Below, one piece after another: positions 46,532 to 58,816 of a DNA stretch of 64,000 bases (position 1 is the stretch's first letter; every line of letters starts with the position of its first letter). Position numbers and translations under genes: made by a program. This stretch comes from Phascolomyces articulosus (Eukaryota > Mucoromycota > Mucoromycetes > Mucorales > Lichtheimiaceae), in NCBI GenBank assembly GCA_025677815.1, contig JAIXMP010000041.1, positions 124,001 to 188,000 on the forward strand, written 5' to 3'. The notes beneath the pieces were generated by a model. It was not told the origin of the DNA and did no database searches. It saw only the letters and a program-made list of their open reading frames with translations.

Positions 46532-49500
46532 ATGGAAAAAAGACCTGGGTAAAGCAATATTATTATTATTATTATTTGAACAAGCAAGGAAGAAGAAGAA
46601 GAAGGAAGAGGAGGAGGCTTAGATATCACACATATGAAAAAAACAAGCTTTTGTCTTTTCATATTAATACTCATTTTGAATTCTGTGTTTTTTTTTTTTT
46701 TGTTTCAGGTACTTTGAAGTAGCATTCGGTAACGATGATTCAACGGATCAAAGATCCTCTTTACCCATAGATCATGAACAACAACAACAATCGAATACAC
46801 CTATACCTCCTACACTAGCACCTGAAATATTTACAACAGCTCCAAGTATAAAAAGTGGCAAAAGTCAATCGAGTAGTCATACTACGACTTCTAGTCCATC
46901 CGCATGGAATGACCCTCATGGGATCCATGACTATCATACGATCTCCACCACCACCACTAAAAATAATACCTACTCCGAGGAACTGAATAATAAAAACGAG
47001 GGACACTTCCCAGAAGGAGAACCACTGGACGAGGAAGAAGCAGAAACAGAGCAAAAAAAACCACCACGTGGCGTCTCCTTTCGGCCCAAATTAGAATATA
47101 TCGGACGCGCTTATTCAACAGCAGCCCAATCACTCAATACAGTCGATGATCAAGTACCAAAATCCAAAAAGGAACGTATCATTAGTTTTGTTCATCGTCG
47201 ATTTCCTACACGTATTGTCCGTCGTGTTTTAAAATGTACCTTGGCGTATTTTATTTCTACATTATTCAGTTTAATCCAACCATTGACTCATGCTCTTGGC
47301 GCAGCTACCTTTTTAACGACGGCGGGTGTCGTCTTTAATCATCCCGGACGTAGTATGGGCGCTCAATTTGATACCACCGTGACCTCTGCTCTGGGTGTTT
47401 GTTTTGGTATGGCGTATGCTTATGCTGGATTGGCGTGTTCTGTAGCCTTTAATGTACGACATCCCGAGACGATCCAAGTGGGCACGGTCATCAATGCTTT
47501 GTTTTTATTTTTGGGCATTTTCGTAGCACAAATGATTCGGCAATTTTATCCAAGGTTTTTCTTTTTTTCATTGCAAGCCATGATTGTGTTTATCTTTAAT
47601 TTTAGTACAAGTGCTGGTCTGTTGCAGACGGAGATTCCTATTCGATTACCCCTGAATTTTGGATTACCTTTGTTAATGGGTGCCGCGATTTCTCAATGTG
47701 TCAATTTGTTTATTTGGCCTGAAACAGCCGTGGAAGGTCTTGGTAAGTAGTAGTGAAAACCAAAAAATCATTGCCATGAAATAATAATAATAATAATAAT
47801 GAATGATTCTTCATTTTTTATTTTTGGATGATTAGGTCGTGCCCTCAAAGAAACCTCTAATAGTAGTAAAGAAATGTTGGATATGATTACCAAACAATTC
47901 TTTCTTGATCCTGATTCTGATATGGTCGCTGGTGAAGTGGTAGATGAAACAGCAGAAAAAATGCGTGCTGGTATGACCAAAGTCAAATTAGCCTATCATG
48001 AAGCCAAATATGAAGTTTCTTATACTTATATTCGACCTTATGAATTGGGCAATATTCAAAAATCCATGGATCGATTGACAAAGCATTTGAATATTTTGGG
48101 TGGTAGTTTAAAAACAGAACGCGTTTTATTTGAAAATGCCATTGCTGCATTGGCAGCAGAAGTGGAAGAGACCGATGATGATGATACCGATATCATCGAA
48201 GAAGAATCATTCCAACATCAACAAACACATCCACATGATGAACCCTCCACACGACCTAAATCTACAACATTACGTTGGCTTAATGCTGAAGATGAAGTAA
48301 CATTACGACGTGCTGCTATGCTTGCTGCCACCCATAGTCATCATACTTCACCTCAAAACTCACGACCTAATTCTCGTATGGGATCAAGAGCTGGTTCTCG
48401 CGCTGGATCACGACGTAATTCATTAGAAGCGGAAGATCCTGAAGAACAGAACCAAAAATCCGTTTCATCGATTCGATCATTTCTCAACATGGCTCGTCTT
48501 AGTAACCCTGTTCCCAAACCACCAAGAAAAAAGAATCGATTGACTGAACATGGTGATGGTGAATTATTAGTGACTTATTTGGAAAGTTTACGAGACCCAT
48601 TGATGCGACTTTCCATGGAATGCGCCCCTGTCTTGGATTGTATCAGTCATAGTATTGGTGAAGAATTAGATATGGATGATGAAGATGACAAGTCCATATG
48701 GAAAACTTGGCAATCCTATCTTGCCCATGTACTCAAGATTAAAAAAAAGAAAAAGACACAAGAGGAGAATGAAGAAGAAGGAACACGACGACGAAAATCC
48801 AATACTTTGAAACATGACCCCAAGGATTGTGATTGTGCCAAAACGATTCGAAAAGCCATTGAAACTTTTGATGAATCTGAAGGTGAACGTATGCGTACTT
48901 TATGCAAATTGAATCGTTCCAAAGTAGGCAATGAAATGATGGATTTGGGAATGCGTGAAGAATTATTTTTGGTCTTCTTTTTCATTTTTTCATTACGTGA
49001 AGTCGCAACTGAATTGGAAAGTATGGCCAAAACCATGGATGAATTACGACATAAAAGACAAGATCGAAGAAGACGTCATTTGTATATGCCTCAATTAACT
49101 GAAAAATGGTGGAAAAAATGGCTTATTTCCAATAATCATCAAAGTATTCGTGACAAGGGTGGCTATTCTTTCTGTAAGTTTCTATTTTTCTTTTTTGTGA
49201 CATAGAAGGGATGATCATTATCATTTTTGGTTTCTTTTTTGTTGGGTCATATTTCTTAATTGTAGGATCTAAATATTTAAAATGGTTTTATTATGTTATA
49301 ACACACACACACACACAAATATATATACTAGCCAACTTACAACCTGCCATGCCAAAGGAAGATCATGTTCCAGATGCAACAGATGAATATCGATTACGAC
49401 GTATCAAAACGACCGACACTATTCGACCCAAGACGAGACGCATGTCTTCTGTTGCTTCACAAACAAGTAGCAACTTTTTACCTAGTTTGGAAAAAGTCTC

Positions 49501-50644
49501 TTCTCGATCGACCGTGTCGATGCGTCGACGCCAATCCAGTACTACCAAAACATCCTCTCACTTGGATATACCCGCTCCTATTTTTGATACAACAAACAAA
49601 GATGATATTGAAATGGGACCTCATGGAGAAAAAGAACAAGAAGAAAAGATCAAACCCCCCTTCTTTTTACGTTTACGTTATACACTTTGGAAAGTATTAC
49701 AATTTCTCAAAAAATATGAATTTAAATTTGCTTTCAAAATGGCCATGGCGGTACTTTTATTAAGTATACCAGCATTTATTCCATCTTCTACGGCTTGGTA
49801 TGAAGGAGTCAAAGGACAATGGTCATGTATGACAATTATTGCTATTATGAACCCAACAAGGTAAGTCTATATGTATATATATATTTTTGCATAAAAAAAA
49901 AGAACATAGAGAGTAAAGATCGATTCACTCAATAGAGAGACCACATGGGGTATTTTGGGGATAATTATATTATATTTTTAGTGGTGGTACATGGGAAGCA
50001 AGTTTCTGGCGAATTATTGGTACTTTGGTGGGCGCATTTATGGGCTGGGCTGCTTTAGAAGCAGATGGTGGTAGCCCCTACTTGTTGGCATTGTTTGCTG
50101 TATTACTTTGTAATGAACTCATTATGCATATCACTTTTTTTTCACATTACACAAAAAAAAACAGGAGAAATGAATATTTTTACTAACACAAGTGATTTGC
50201 ATTTTGCTACGTATAATTCTTTTTTATTATTATTAGCTATACCCTTTTTCTATATCCATTTGGCAAGTACTTATAATAAAGTGGGTATTGTTGTATTAAT
50301 GACTTATATGGCCGTTGCATTAAGTCGTCATGTCACCCAACCAGCTGAACCCATATCAGAAACTGTTTGGTAAGAAAAGATCCTCTCTATTCTGAACAGG
50401 AAAAAAATGCACATTTCAAAAGTGATTAAATGAAATATGATTATTATGATGAATAGGAAACGGACCGCGACTGTTGTTATTGGTATTTTAGTTGCAGTGT
50501 TACTTAATTGGTAAAGTGAAAAAAAGACTATCTAAATGATATGTGATCTATATGGGAGAATTGGGGGGGGGGGAAGGGAGGATGCAACGTGAATAATAAT
50601 AATAACAATGATAATGATGATCTATCCATCTATCTATCATCTTT

Positions 50645-50677
<33 letters not shown>

Positions 50678-51757
50678 AGGGGAGAGAAAAGAAAAGCAGG
50701 AGGGAGAGAAATAATGGTTTTATTTTTTTTGAAAACAAAATAAAGTTCTGTCATCTATGGATATATAGGGTCCAGAACAATTCTTTTTTTTTTACGTATA
50801 AAATAATATACTAACGGCAACCAAATCTATCATTATTATAGGATGATCTGGCCTTTTGTTGCAAGACATGCCGTACGAAAATCGCTTGCAGGAATTATTG
50901 GAGAATTAGGCGATTATTATACTTATTTAATGGGCACCTTTTTATTCCATGATCAACATTTGGAACCATCAGATGAAGATATCAAAAAGGCACAAAAGAT
51001 GGAAGGAAGAATTCAAAAGTCCATTCATGCTTGTAGTGTATTATTAGAATTGACGGACCATGAACCGCGGCTTAAAGGTCCTTTTCCCAAAGATTTTTAC
51101 ATGGAAATGATCGTCTCTACTCGAAATTTATTGGATCGTATGTTATCCATTCGAACAGCATTGGCTTCCATGCCTTCCAGAGTAAAAAAAGATATTTGTC
51201 TTCAAGAATATAATGTACATCGACGTGATATGGTAAAGTGAATGTACTTTTTTTTTTTGGAAGGAGAAAGAAGGAGGGAAATGTTTTGGACAATAAGATA
51301 ATAGAATGTTTATCCCCCCTATCACCATCTCATTATGAATGACTCACTCTTTTTTTTCGATTATTTTAGACGGCTTCTATGTTACTTCATTTTTATACCC
51401 TTCAATCGTAAGTAAAAATAAATTACTTTATTTTTTTTTTTGGATGAATTGTGTTAAAATGTGACTAATAAAATAATCTTCTATTATTTATAATATAGGT
51501 CATTAAGATCCAAAATTCCATTACCTGCTTATATGCCTTCTGCCAGAGCAGCTCGAAGCCGTTTAATTCGTTATCGTAGAAATGAAACCAAAACTGCCAA
51601 ACAATTCGTTCAATATCAAAATTTATGTTGGTTTGCTATGGCAAGTTCAACAGAGGAAATCATCGAAGAACTTGAGCATTTAAATGATCTTGTTCGATTT
51701 ATTGTTGGTGAAAATCAATTTGCTGATAGAGCAAGACGCATTGATGCTTTACTCTAG
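46532..51757 (+). CDS. FUSC / aromatic-acid-exporter-like membrane protein (brefeldin A sensitivity-related)
   Basis: Ten exons join in phase to 1306 codons plus TAG: 46532..46548, 46709..47742, 47836..49173, 49332..49860, 49982..50109, 50237..50369, 50457..50510, 50842..51232, 51370..51407, 51499..51757. The 17-nt first exon (MEKRPG) is chosen because no in-frame ATG exists earlier in exon 2. Order: disordered N-terminus (~1-165), a first six-segment membrane domain with ALGAATFLTTAGVVF and ending VNLFIWPETAVEGLGRALK, a long hydrophilic loop, a second membrane block (~935-1080, FAFKMAMAVLLLSIPAFIP, GGTWEASFWRIIGTLVGA) and a DUF2421-like C-terminus. This matches fungal ER-transporter/ArAE_2 proteins annotated as brefeldin A sensitivity-related. 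Transport substrate unknown. Confidence 0.9.
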
Positions 51758-52471
51758 GCTCATTACTCCCTCCCTCCCCATGGTACTATTACAAAGAATA
51801 GTAGTTGTAGTCGTATTGGTATAAAACCAAGAAAAAAAAGTGATTTATTATTGTTATTATTTGTTCGTTGCTAGTCAAAATACTATCAACAATTTCATTA
51901 TATCCTCTCTTCCTTGTTACTATTATTATTTATTATCCATCATCACCCTTATTTTTTATCCCACACATACATTAGTTTTATATTTTTATCTATTATCTTT
52001 ATATATTATCTAATTGCATCCATCATTTATTATTTGTATTCTATATAATACATATTATAACTATTAAAATATTCAACATTCATCATTTTCTTTCATGAGA
52101 TTTTCAATATACGTACTCTTCTCTGATTATGTGTTTGCTTTATTTATCTCTATGTTCTCCATATATGCAAGAAAACATGAAGTAGTATTTATAAGAGTCA
52201 TTAAACATTTGGACAACTACCAACAGGCACATAATTTAATATAATAAACATATATATTTTCTTTGTTAAGCTTCCCACATGCCCGTTTCTTCAGTGCGAT
52301 TATAGCTACTAGGTCTATATATACATATATATAGTCAACTATATATGTATATATGTCACACTAAGTCATTCAACAGGTTAATGGTGAATTCTCTTCCTTC
52401 TTCTTCACACCCATTGAATTTTGTAAGATTACTTCCAAGATGATATTAGAAAGTATATTATGGCTCTCTTT
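51758..52471. other. 3' flank of the FUSC-like gene and spacer
   Basis: T-rich sequence with no gene. A near-palindromic ATATATACATATATATAG / ATATATGTATATATG pair lies at ~52317-52357. Confidence 0.4.
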
Positions 52472-52651
52472 CTACAGAACTAGTAAAAAAAAACTGTGTC
52501 GATCACTTCCAAAGAAGGTGTCTTTTAGGTTCTTGATGTCGCCAAAATAAAGTTTCGGGGAATCTTCCGTATCCAGCTCACCATCGTCAAAGCGTATTTT
52601 CAAAGTTTGGTCGGTATGAAGAATGATTTTGAAAATTATATAAAAGATCAT
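52472..52651 (-). pseudogene. Orphan coding-like fragment
   Basis: A 59-codon frame whose middle (LHTDQTLKIRFDDGELDTED, then SPKLYFGDIKNLKDTFFGSD) has normal protein composition, unlike the AT-rich chance frames around it. It lies directly beside the truncated inverted-repeat element at 52640-52875. It could be a captured or stranded exon of a host gene. No family recognised. Confidence 0.4.
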
Positions 52652-52875
52652 GTGCTTTTATATAGCTAGAGCTATATATATCGAAAACTTAGCTTCACTA
52701 AATGAATAAAGATCTGGTGCTGAATTTTGTTGCACAGTACGAGGCCATTTTACCGCGATATAAGCAGAAATTTGATCAAATCAGTTTTCCGGTTACAAGG
52801 TGCCAATCCCAATTAAATGCCGTATTAAAGGTATAACATCTTCACAACAGGAATGGAGCGGGTGAGGGTTGACTG
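52640..52875 (-). mobile_element. Truncated CAGTCAACCC inverted-repeat element
   Basis: Inverted relative to 29266-29729. The terminus at 52875 is intact (complement CAGTCAACCCTCACCCGC) but not followed by TA. Interior segments match (ACAAGGTGCCAATCCC, the GCAGAAATTTGAT region), and the other end is lost near 52640. Confidence 0.75.
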
Positions 52876-53139
52876 TGATATAGTGGTATATGGTCCACTT
52901 TTTAGCTACAATGATAATATTATTACTTGAAATGTTATGGAAGAAAAAAGATAACAATAACTTGTCAACATACGATAATGGCTCAAAACCATCAAATAGC
53001 AAGCACCATCATAAATATTCGCCCTGTATTGAGTTTCAATTTGGAATTCTACAGCAACAATAATTACTTTCCCGCATTTCAGTAATATGTACGTAGGTTC
53101 ATCAGCTTGTTATCTGGGTAGCAGACATAGAGGATTATC

Positions 53140-53430
53140 ATTATACTTTGTTCTTATTTCACGCCTGCTTACGAGTAAGAATCATCGCCATAGTGGTAAC
53201 ATCATGTTTCTTGGATACTAGTGGCCATATTATTATTATTGGTAAGTTATTATTGGAAGGTTCAGAATTTGAAATAGCTATGTGAGAAAAAAAGGAGGAA
53301 ATATCTTTATTGTTCTAATAATAATTCCTTTCTGAAACCGTTCTTAGTAGTGCGTAGTAGTACTTTCAAAAGCTTCTTAAGGGTGGTTAAGTTTACTACT
53401 GAAATAGTTCAGGGTCATGATTGAGAAACG
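53140..53430 (+). repeat. Conserved block downstream of HET copy 3
   Basis: Counterpart of 4850-5130 (same orientation) and 28680-28960 (inverted). It encodes RIIAIVVTSC-FLDTSG and LLLEGSEFE. The following 53460-53760 also parallels 5170-5450. Confidence 0.6.
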
Positions 53431-53863
53431 CCACTATGTTATGAGTTATCATTGGGTTTTTAATTATCTTCCTTGTTTAATTACAATACGTCTAAAATAA
53501 TGACAATGATGAACAAGCCTTAGGAAATCTTGATATTAGCTGCTATATTGTGTCAACCAGATGTACTTCAAAGTTGGGTCTTTGATGTTGCTTGCTGCAT
53601 TAGTTCATCTATGATTCAAAGAAAAAATTACTACTAAATGCATGCTAGCTCAAAATCGACTATTCCTAATGTTTAGTTTTTGGCTTCATCTGGATTTTCA
53701 TTAAGAACTCCCTCCAGTCATTGACGAACATATTATTTATTAAACGTATTACAATTTACTGAATAACCACGGTATATATTTTGCTGTACTTTGAGTTGTG
53801 ATATTTTAAAAATGAACATGAATTTAATTAGCCAAGTAAATTGTTTATATCAATCGTTCAGTT

Positions 53864-55375
53864 TTATTGAATCATAAATGTTTCTTTGTTTAAATTACAG
53901 TCAAAGAAAAAATCTTCGTTACTTCGTATGTAACAACATCCAATAGCTTTATAATACTCTTCTCCTTGGCTCTTTTTGATTACAGGATAGTAATAATATA
54001 TATCTGAAAACATAGGATCTGACTGTTCAAACAAAACTTCAGAAAGAATGACATATTGTGTAGAAGTATCATTCAAACTGTCCGGCAAATAAACAAAATT
54101 AATCCTTGCAGCCATTCGATAATCATCACTTTCTGTGTTACACCAACACAAGCTTTCCTTTTTTATCTCTGTGAATCTTGATAATTGTTGAAGCGTTTTA
54201 CAGGCTTCATCGAAATCAAAATCCCAATATTCACCATTATCAAACAAATTGAATCTTTTCATTTCTTTTGTTTCAGACAGTTGAACAAGTATGCACAAAC
54301 TATATTTTCGTTTATCACCACCACCATCATTGATATCCTCGGGAATTGGTGGTATATCTTCTATTTGTATAGTTAAATGGTCATCAGCGATGGATTGGTT
54401 GTTTGTAACATAAGTAGTTGTAACATGCATGGTTTTTCCAATTATATCGTAATTTTGAAATGAGGTCGTTATACCAAACGGAATGTGTTCACCATTAACA
54501 CCGGTCCATGATGGCAAAAAATTGTACTTTTCGATTGTTGATTTATAATCAAGAATATATCCAAAAAACAAAATGCTGATGTCTTTTTTTGCTAAGAGAC
54601 CATAAAATTGAATCATCAAGTCTTCGAATGGTTGATCGTAATCAATGTTGATTTTGTCGACAAATCCCGGGAAAAGATGGATGAGTGCGAAAACACGGTC
54701 GTGATCTTTGGTGCTTGTTCGTTGATGTGCATGGTATAGAATTTGCGAAACGGTTAGTTCAGAAGGTGATTTTGTTAAATGTTTTACTTGATTTATGTAT
54801 GTATGTTCCCCATATTCATGGCTATTTCTTCCGACAAATAATAGTCTTTTTGACACTATTGCTTCTTCTAAAGTCCATAAACGTTTGAAGTATTCTTGTT
54901 TTGCTTCATTTATTTCGTTTGTATAACTGTAGTCAGGTATAAATGCAACTGTGCAATAAGCATTCTCATATATATGATGCATGTTGCGTATTTCATGTTG
55001 TTTCTCTTTTTTATTGTCTTGATTGATGCATAATTGATCGTACCATAGATATTTGATGTTGAATTGTTGGCATATATACTGAATAACGCCTTCAAATTTG
55101 ACGTATTCATAACTACCATCTTTTTGAATAATCTTGTGTTTGCCATCATCGATTCGTTTGTATTTTCCAGTGGTTTCATCGATTAAAATATCTCCAGATT
55201 GATTCCATGAATATGAAAATGCGCAGTAACCTTCGTTCACTTGAGATCCATCGACTGCTTTCATGTCAGAAATACAAACAAGTTTTGAAGGCATAAAGTC
55301 TGGCTTGGGCAAATTATTGGGAATTTTTGGGTTATTCAAAAAAAAAATATCTGACATCTCGAAGTATATATACAT
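53864..55375 (-). CDS. HET-domain (heterokaryon-incompatibility-like) protein, copy 3
   Basis: Single-exon frame of 503 codons from the conserved Met (MYIYFEM). The frame is open to an ATG at 55423, but upstream sequence matches copy 1 in a different frame because of a 4-bp insertion, so the upstream part is probably not coding. HET features are conserved: EGYCAFSYSWN, YLWYDQLCINQDNKKEKQHE, IRNMHHIYENA, RLWTLEEAI, RTSTKDHDRVFALIHLFPGF. It is closest to copy 1 in length and sequence and shares both flanks (5' 55600-56060; 3' 53140-53760), so copies 1 and 3 look like a recent segmental duplication ~48 kb apart in the same orientation. Function inferred only from the domain. Confidence 0.85.
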   Translation of the reverse strand: MYIYFEMSDIFFLNNPKIPNNLPKPDFMPSKLVCISDMKAVDGSQVNEGYCAFSYSWNQSGDILIDETTGKYKRIDDGKHKIIQKDGSYEYVKFEGVIQYICQQFNIKYLWYDQLCINQDNKKEKQHEIRNMHHIYENAYCTVAFIPDYSYTNEINEAKQEYFKRLWTLEEAIVSKRLLFVGRNSHEYGEHTYINQVKHLTKSPSELTVSQILYHAHQRTSTKDHDRVFALIHLFPGFVDKINIDYDQPFEDLMIQFYGLLAKKDISILFFGYILDYKSTIEKYNFLPSWTGVNGEHIPFGITTSFQNYDIIGKTMHVTTTYVTNNQSIADDHLTIQIEDIPPIPEDINDGGGDKRKYSLCILVQLSETKEMKRFNLFDNGEYWDFDFDEACKTLQQLSRFTEIKKESLCWCNTESDDYRMAARINFVYLPDSLNDTSTQYVILSEVLFEQSDPMFSDIYYYYPVIKKSQGEEYYKAIGCCYIRSNEDFFFDCNLNKETFMIQ

Positions 55376-55599
55376 TATTTCTATGGTTACATACATTAAA
55401 TAAGTTTGACAAGTTAGTTTCAATATAATCGTAGATAATAGAAAGGTATTTACTCACAGATAAAGAAGAAATGAATGGTACTATTGGAAAAACTGCAAGA
55501 GAGTATACAGTGGTGATGGATTTCAATGGTAGTAAATACGCTTTCTTTTAAGGATTTTCTGTCAAATGAAGGGAAGTGATGTAAGTGCTAAATAGAAAA

Positions 55600-56215
55600 A
55601 ATGTTATGTTTTAACCAAAGAAGAGAAGAAAAACAAAGTACGGCTTGTAAGTATACTTTTTTCTTGCTGAAACATTTGTGATGTATCACGGCATCTACGC
55701 CAAAACTTTGAAAGATCATCACAAATGCATCCTATAAATAAATAATGAGTAATATTTGTTTATATGCAGACGATTTATAAAAGAAAAGAGTATTTACTGT
55801 TCTTTACTTTTTTTTTTCGTCAAATCGACTTTGATAATATGAATTTTTTTAATCATGTCGTTAAATGTTTGATTCATTGCTGCTGAACAACTATAAAGTA
55901 AGGTCATAAACTTATAGTTGATTAAAATAAAACAAACATATGCCTATAGGCGCAGGTCAAGCCAGGCTTCCACATTAATAAAATATAAATTTTAACCTAA
56001 AATAAAACAAAAAAAAAAAAACCAGTTCCGTTTCATCTGCACGTCTTTATGCAATACAGAAACACAATTATACACAAAACAATAACATCCTAAGCCCAAA
56101 TTTTAAAGCCGCCCAAAAGAAAGCATAACCACTCTAGATTTGATACTTAAGAGTTCATGCCATAATTCATCCAGTGAACTTCTGTGAACGTTAATATAAA
56201 TATAACAACTTGTGC
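55600..56215 (-). repeat. Duplicated 5' flank of HET copy 3
   Basis: 55600-56060 matches 7320-7690. 56130-56215 matches 26087-26175 inverted, upstream of HET copy 2. A ~70-bp insertion at ~55935-56005 is absent from copy 1. Confidence 0.6.
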
Positions 56216-56450
56216 TGAGCATTTGTAATAATTTTATTTTAGCGTCTTAATATTATATTGATCTTTGCGCCTTGATGGCTTTATCTTCGCGTCCGTAACT
56301 ATTAAATAAATTTTATCTTATTATAGCCATTCTCGATTTTTTTTTATAAATTTCTATAAGTAGTATGCATGTATTCAGAAAATAAATAATGACAAAATAA
56401 GGTTATAACATCTTCTCTAAAATGCACTGTGGAAAAAAAAAAGATTTAGA

Positions 56451-56690
56451 ACGTGATATCCAACCCTCACAGTTTTTCAAAGTTACTTGCCCAGCAGGTT
56501 CAATGATACGTGGTGTCACTGTATAGTCTTTTGTTAATAGTTCGCGCCGTATACCAGCCTTCAGTTTTGATCAGAACAATCCAATAGGGTTTAAGAATGG
56601 AGAGTAAGGTGATAGGTATAAAATTTTATATCCTCTGTTTCCAGCTGCTTGTTGTACTAAAGTTGCATGATGTATTCTAGCATTAACTGC
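56451..56690 (-). pseudogene. Tc1/mariner transposase C-terminal remnant
   Basis: Minus-strand residues VNARIHHATLVQQAAGNRGY, YLSPYSPFLNPIG, SKLKAGIRRELLTKDYT, VTPRIIEPAGQVTLKNCEGW match the end of the DDE domain of Tc1/mariner transposases. It is dead: the second catalytic Asp (expected in DNARIHHA) is Val, the third acidic residue (expected after NPI) is Gly, and TGA stands where FW is expected (LF-stop-SK). No N-terminal half or inverted repeats were found around it. Confidence 0.85.
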
Positions 56691-56699
56691 TGTTGTTGA

Positions 56700-57879
56700 T
56701 GCTCATACCATTCTTATTTTGTTGTTGGACGAATATATGGAAAAGAGAAGAGAAAGGATAAAGTGCAGATATACCAAACTTTTAAATATTTCAATTTTTT
56801 TTTCAGGAACATGCTCTATTGATCACATCATATTCAATTATGATACTGCTTGCCGAAGGGAGACACAGAAAATTGTGGTAGCTGGCCTGTAGTAGTTATA
56901 TATCCAGTAAAAAAGTTTTTTGCTATTTTGAAAAAAAAAAAAGATGAGATTAGAAAAAGTACGAAATGAGTATAATAAAAAATAGTGTAGGAAAAAAAAG
57001 AGGAATGAAGAAGTACATTCCTTACATAAAATAAAAGGAATGGAGGGCAAAAAAAAAATCAAAAGACGATTTCGCGTTTCTTCATTCCAAAGGAAGCTCT
57101 GTGTAACAATGATTGGATAAGAGTCCCCGAGGGGAAAGTTCTGTGGTCCCATTGTTACACAAGTCCGGGCAGGTGTCTCCACTCCTAGTGCCTTTCGGAG
57201 TTAAAGTTTGCTTTTTTCTTCACAATGAAAATTAATTACTACATGATTGCCTAGGATCTATACATCCCATACACTATTGCATATTTGAAAACACTACAAG
57301 CATGCTTAGAATGAAAAATACAACATGAAGAGAATATATATGATTTTACAAACAGTAAGCTAAAAATATTAATTTGTTCTAACAAAGAAGAAGTGTAACA
57401 GAAAAGCAAGGAAAGACATTTTTTATTATTGTATTCTCGGGATCATAATTCACACTCTTTATGAATTGTATCAACACACTATCATCTATCCAAATGTTCT
57501 TCATGTAGTAAATGACGGTGATTAATTATATATTTCTTGCTGTTCTTCTTTTTTTCTTTTAAACATTATATTTAGAGCATCATATATTATTAGCAAAAGA
57601 CCAATGAAACAGACTCCTACAAGGAGTTTAACAATGGTGTTTTTATTATAAGCAGCAGTGTGTTACTTTTACACACTCCAGGAATCAATGATGAAGAATC
57701 TCATGTTATAATCTTTCTTTTCCCCGCCTGGTATCCTTTCATATTTTGTCACATCATCCCTTTTCCAAAAACGCAACACCTTCCCGAATAATATAAATAT
57801 AAAAATAAACTCATGCTATGCCACAGCACATTACCAGAGTAGGAAGCCGTTTATTAAACTCTTCGAGATCAACGGTGCA
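56700..57879. other. Gene-free spacer
   Basis: AT-rich. A 114-codon minus-strand frame (56838-57182) is mostly low complexity and is not supported as a gene. Confidence 0.4.
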
Positions 57880-57985
57880 TAATTGCAAACTGCAGTTTTT
57901 CTTATGTTTTTGTAATAATTCCGAAAAGTGTTGCATTAACGTAGAATCTGTACACAATGAGAGTGAAACAAGCGGGTATTGACTG
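57880..57985 (-). mobile_element. Terminal fragment of the CAGTCAACCC-type element
   Basis: Inverted copy of the first ~100 bp of the element at 16447 (shared AGATTCTACGTTAATGCAA and the TTTGCAATT...GCAGTTTTTC region). The terminus at 57985 (complement CAGTCAATACCCGCTTG) is followed by TA. Confidence 0.7.
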
Positions 57986-58816
57986 TATACACGTTATTCA
58001 CAGCTTGTCAATTTTTATTTATAATCCTGTAAGATTTTCCTGTTTACCATACAATGAGGAAGAAACATAATATACACTCAAAAGCTACAATAGCTAAACA
58101 CTCAATCAAGATCTACTGGTCAACAGATTGAATTATTATTTATTTATGCACAACTTTTGATCATAATACATTATTTCGCGTCAAGTGCTCATACAAAAAT
58201 TATGAACGTGTGTATGTGTGTGTGGTGCCAAAAAAGAAGAACAAAGTATCGGAATTCTCCATGTTCAATCTATAGCACTCTCATAACAATATTCACTTTT
58301 CACACACTTCAACAATGTGGTCCGACATGACATGGTAGCCAGGAATAATGTTTTCCCCGACCGGGCCGTTCCACTGTAAGTGCTCCGAAAGCGTCACATA
58401 GCGTCATCTGGTACTTCGATCTCCACACCAAATACTTCTCCAGACTTCACTGCTGACAAGCCAAAGGTACATCATTTAAAAAGGTCATGATTTCCATAAT
58501 AAGCAAATAACTTTATATAAAATAATTATTTCACTCCAATATTGGACAGATCATTCAATATTTGTTTTCTGCAATAACATGTGAAGCAAATGTTGTTGGG
58601 GGGTCAGAGAAGATTCTTTATCATCATCTATCTTTATAAAAAAAAATAATGAATCAAAAACTTACCAACAAATGCTATCTGTTACACAGGCTTAGTGATT
58701 CATAATGTCGTTTTTTTCCCTCGATCGGAATTGATCGTTTCTTTCTTCATTCATTCTATTTTCTTTTATTCATCAACAACTTTTTTTTTGCAATATAGCT
58801 ATCATTAACAGTATCC
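57986..58816. other. 5' region of the DHA1-type MFS gene
   Basis: AT-rich apart from a higher-GC stretch at ~58320-58450 that could be old coding DNA, though no consistent frame was found. T-rich just before the start codon. Confidence 0.4.

Noticed and set aside
56838..57182. 114-codon minus-strand frame
   Set aside because: Mostly Phe/Ser/Leu low complexity from T-rich DNA; only the first ~30 residues look balanced.
58320..58450. Higher-GC stretch upstream of the DHA1 gene, possibly coding
   Set aside because: Minus-strand residues such as VKSGEVFGVEI read well briefly but stop soon, and alternative frames are equally open; no family could be supported.
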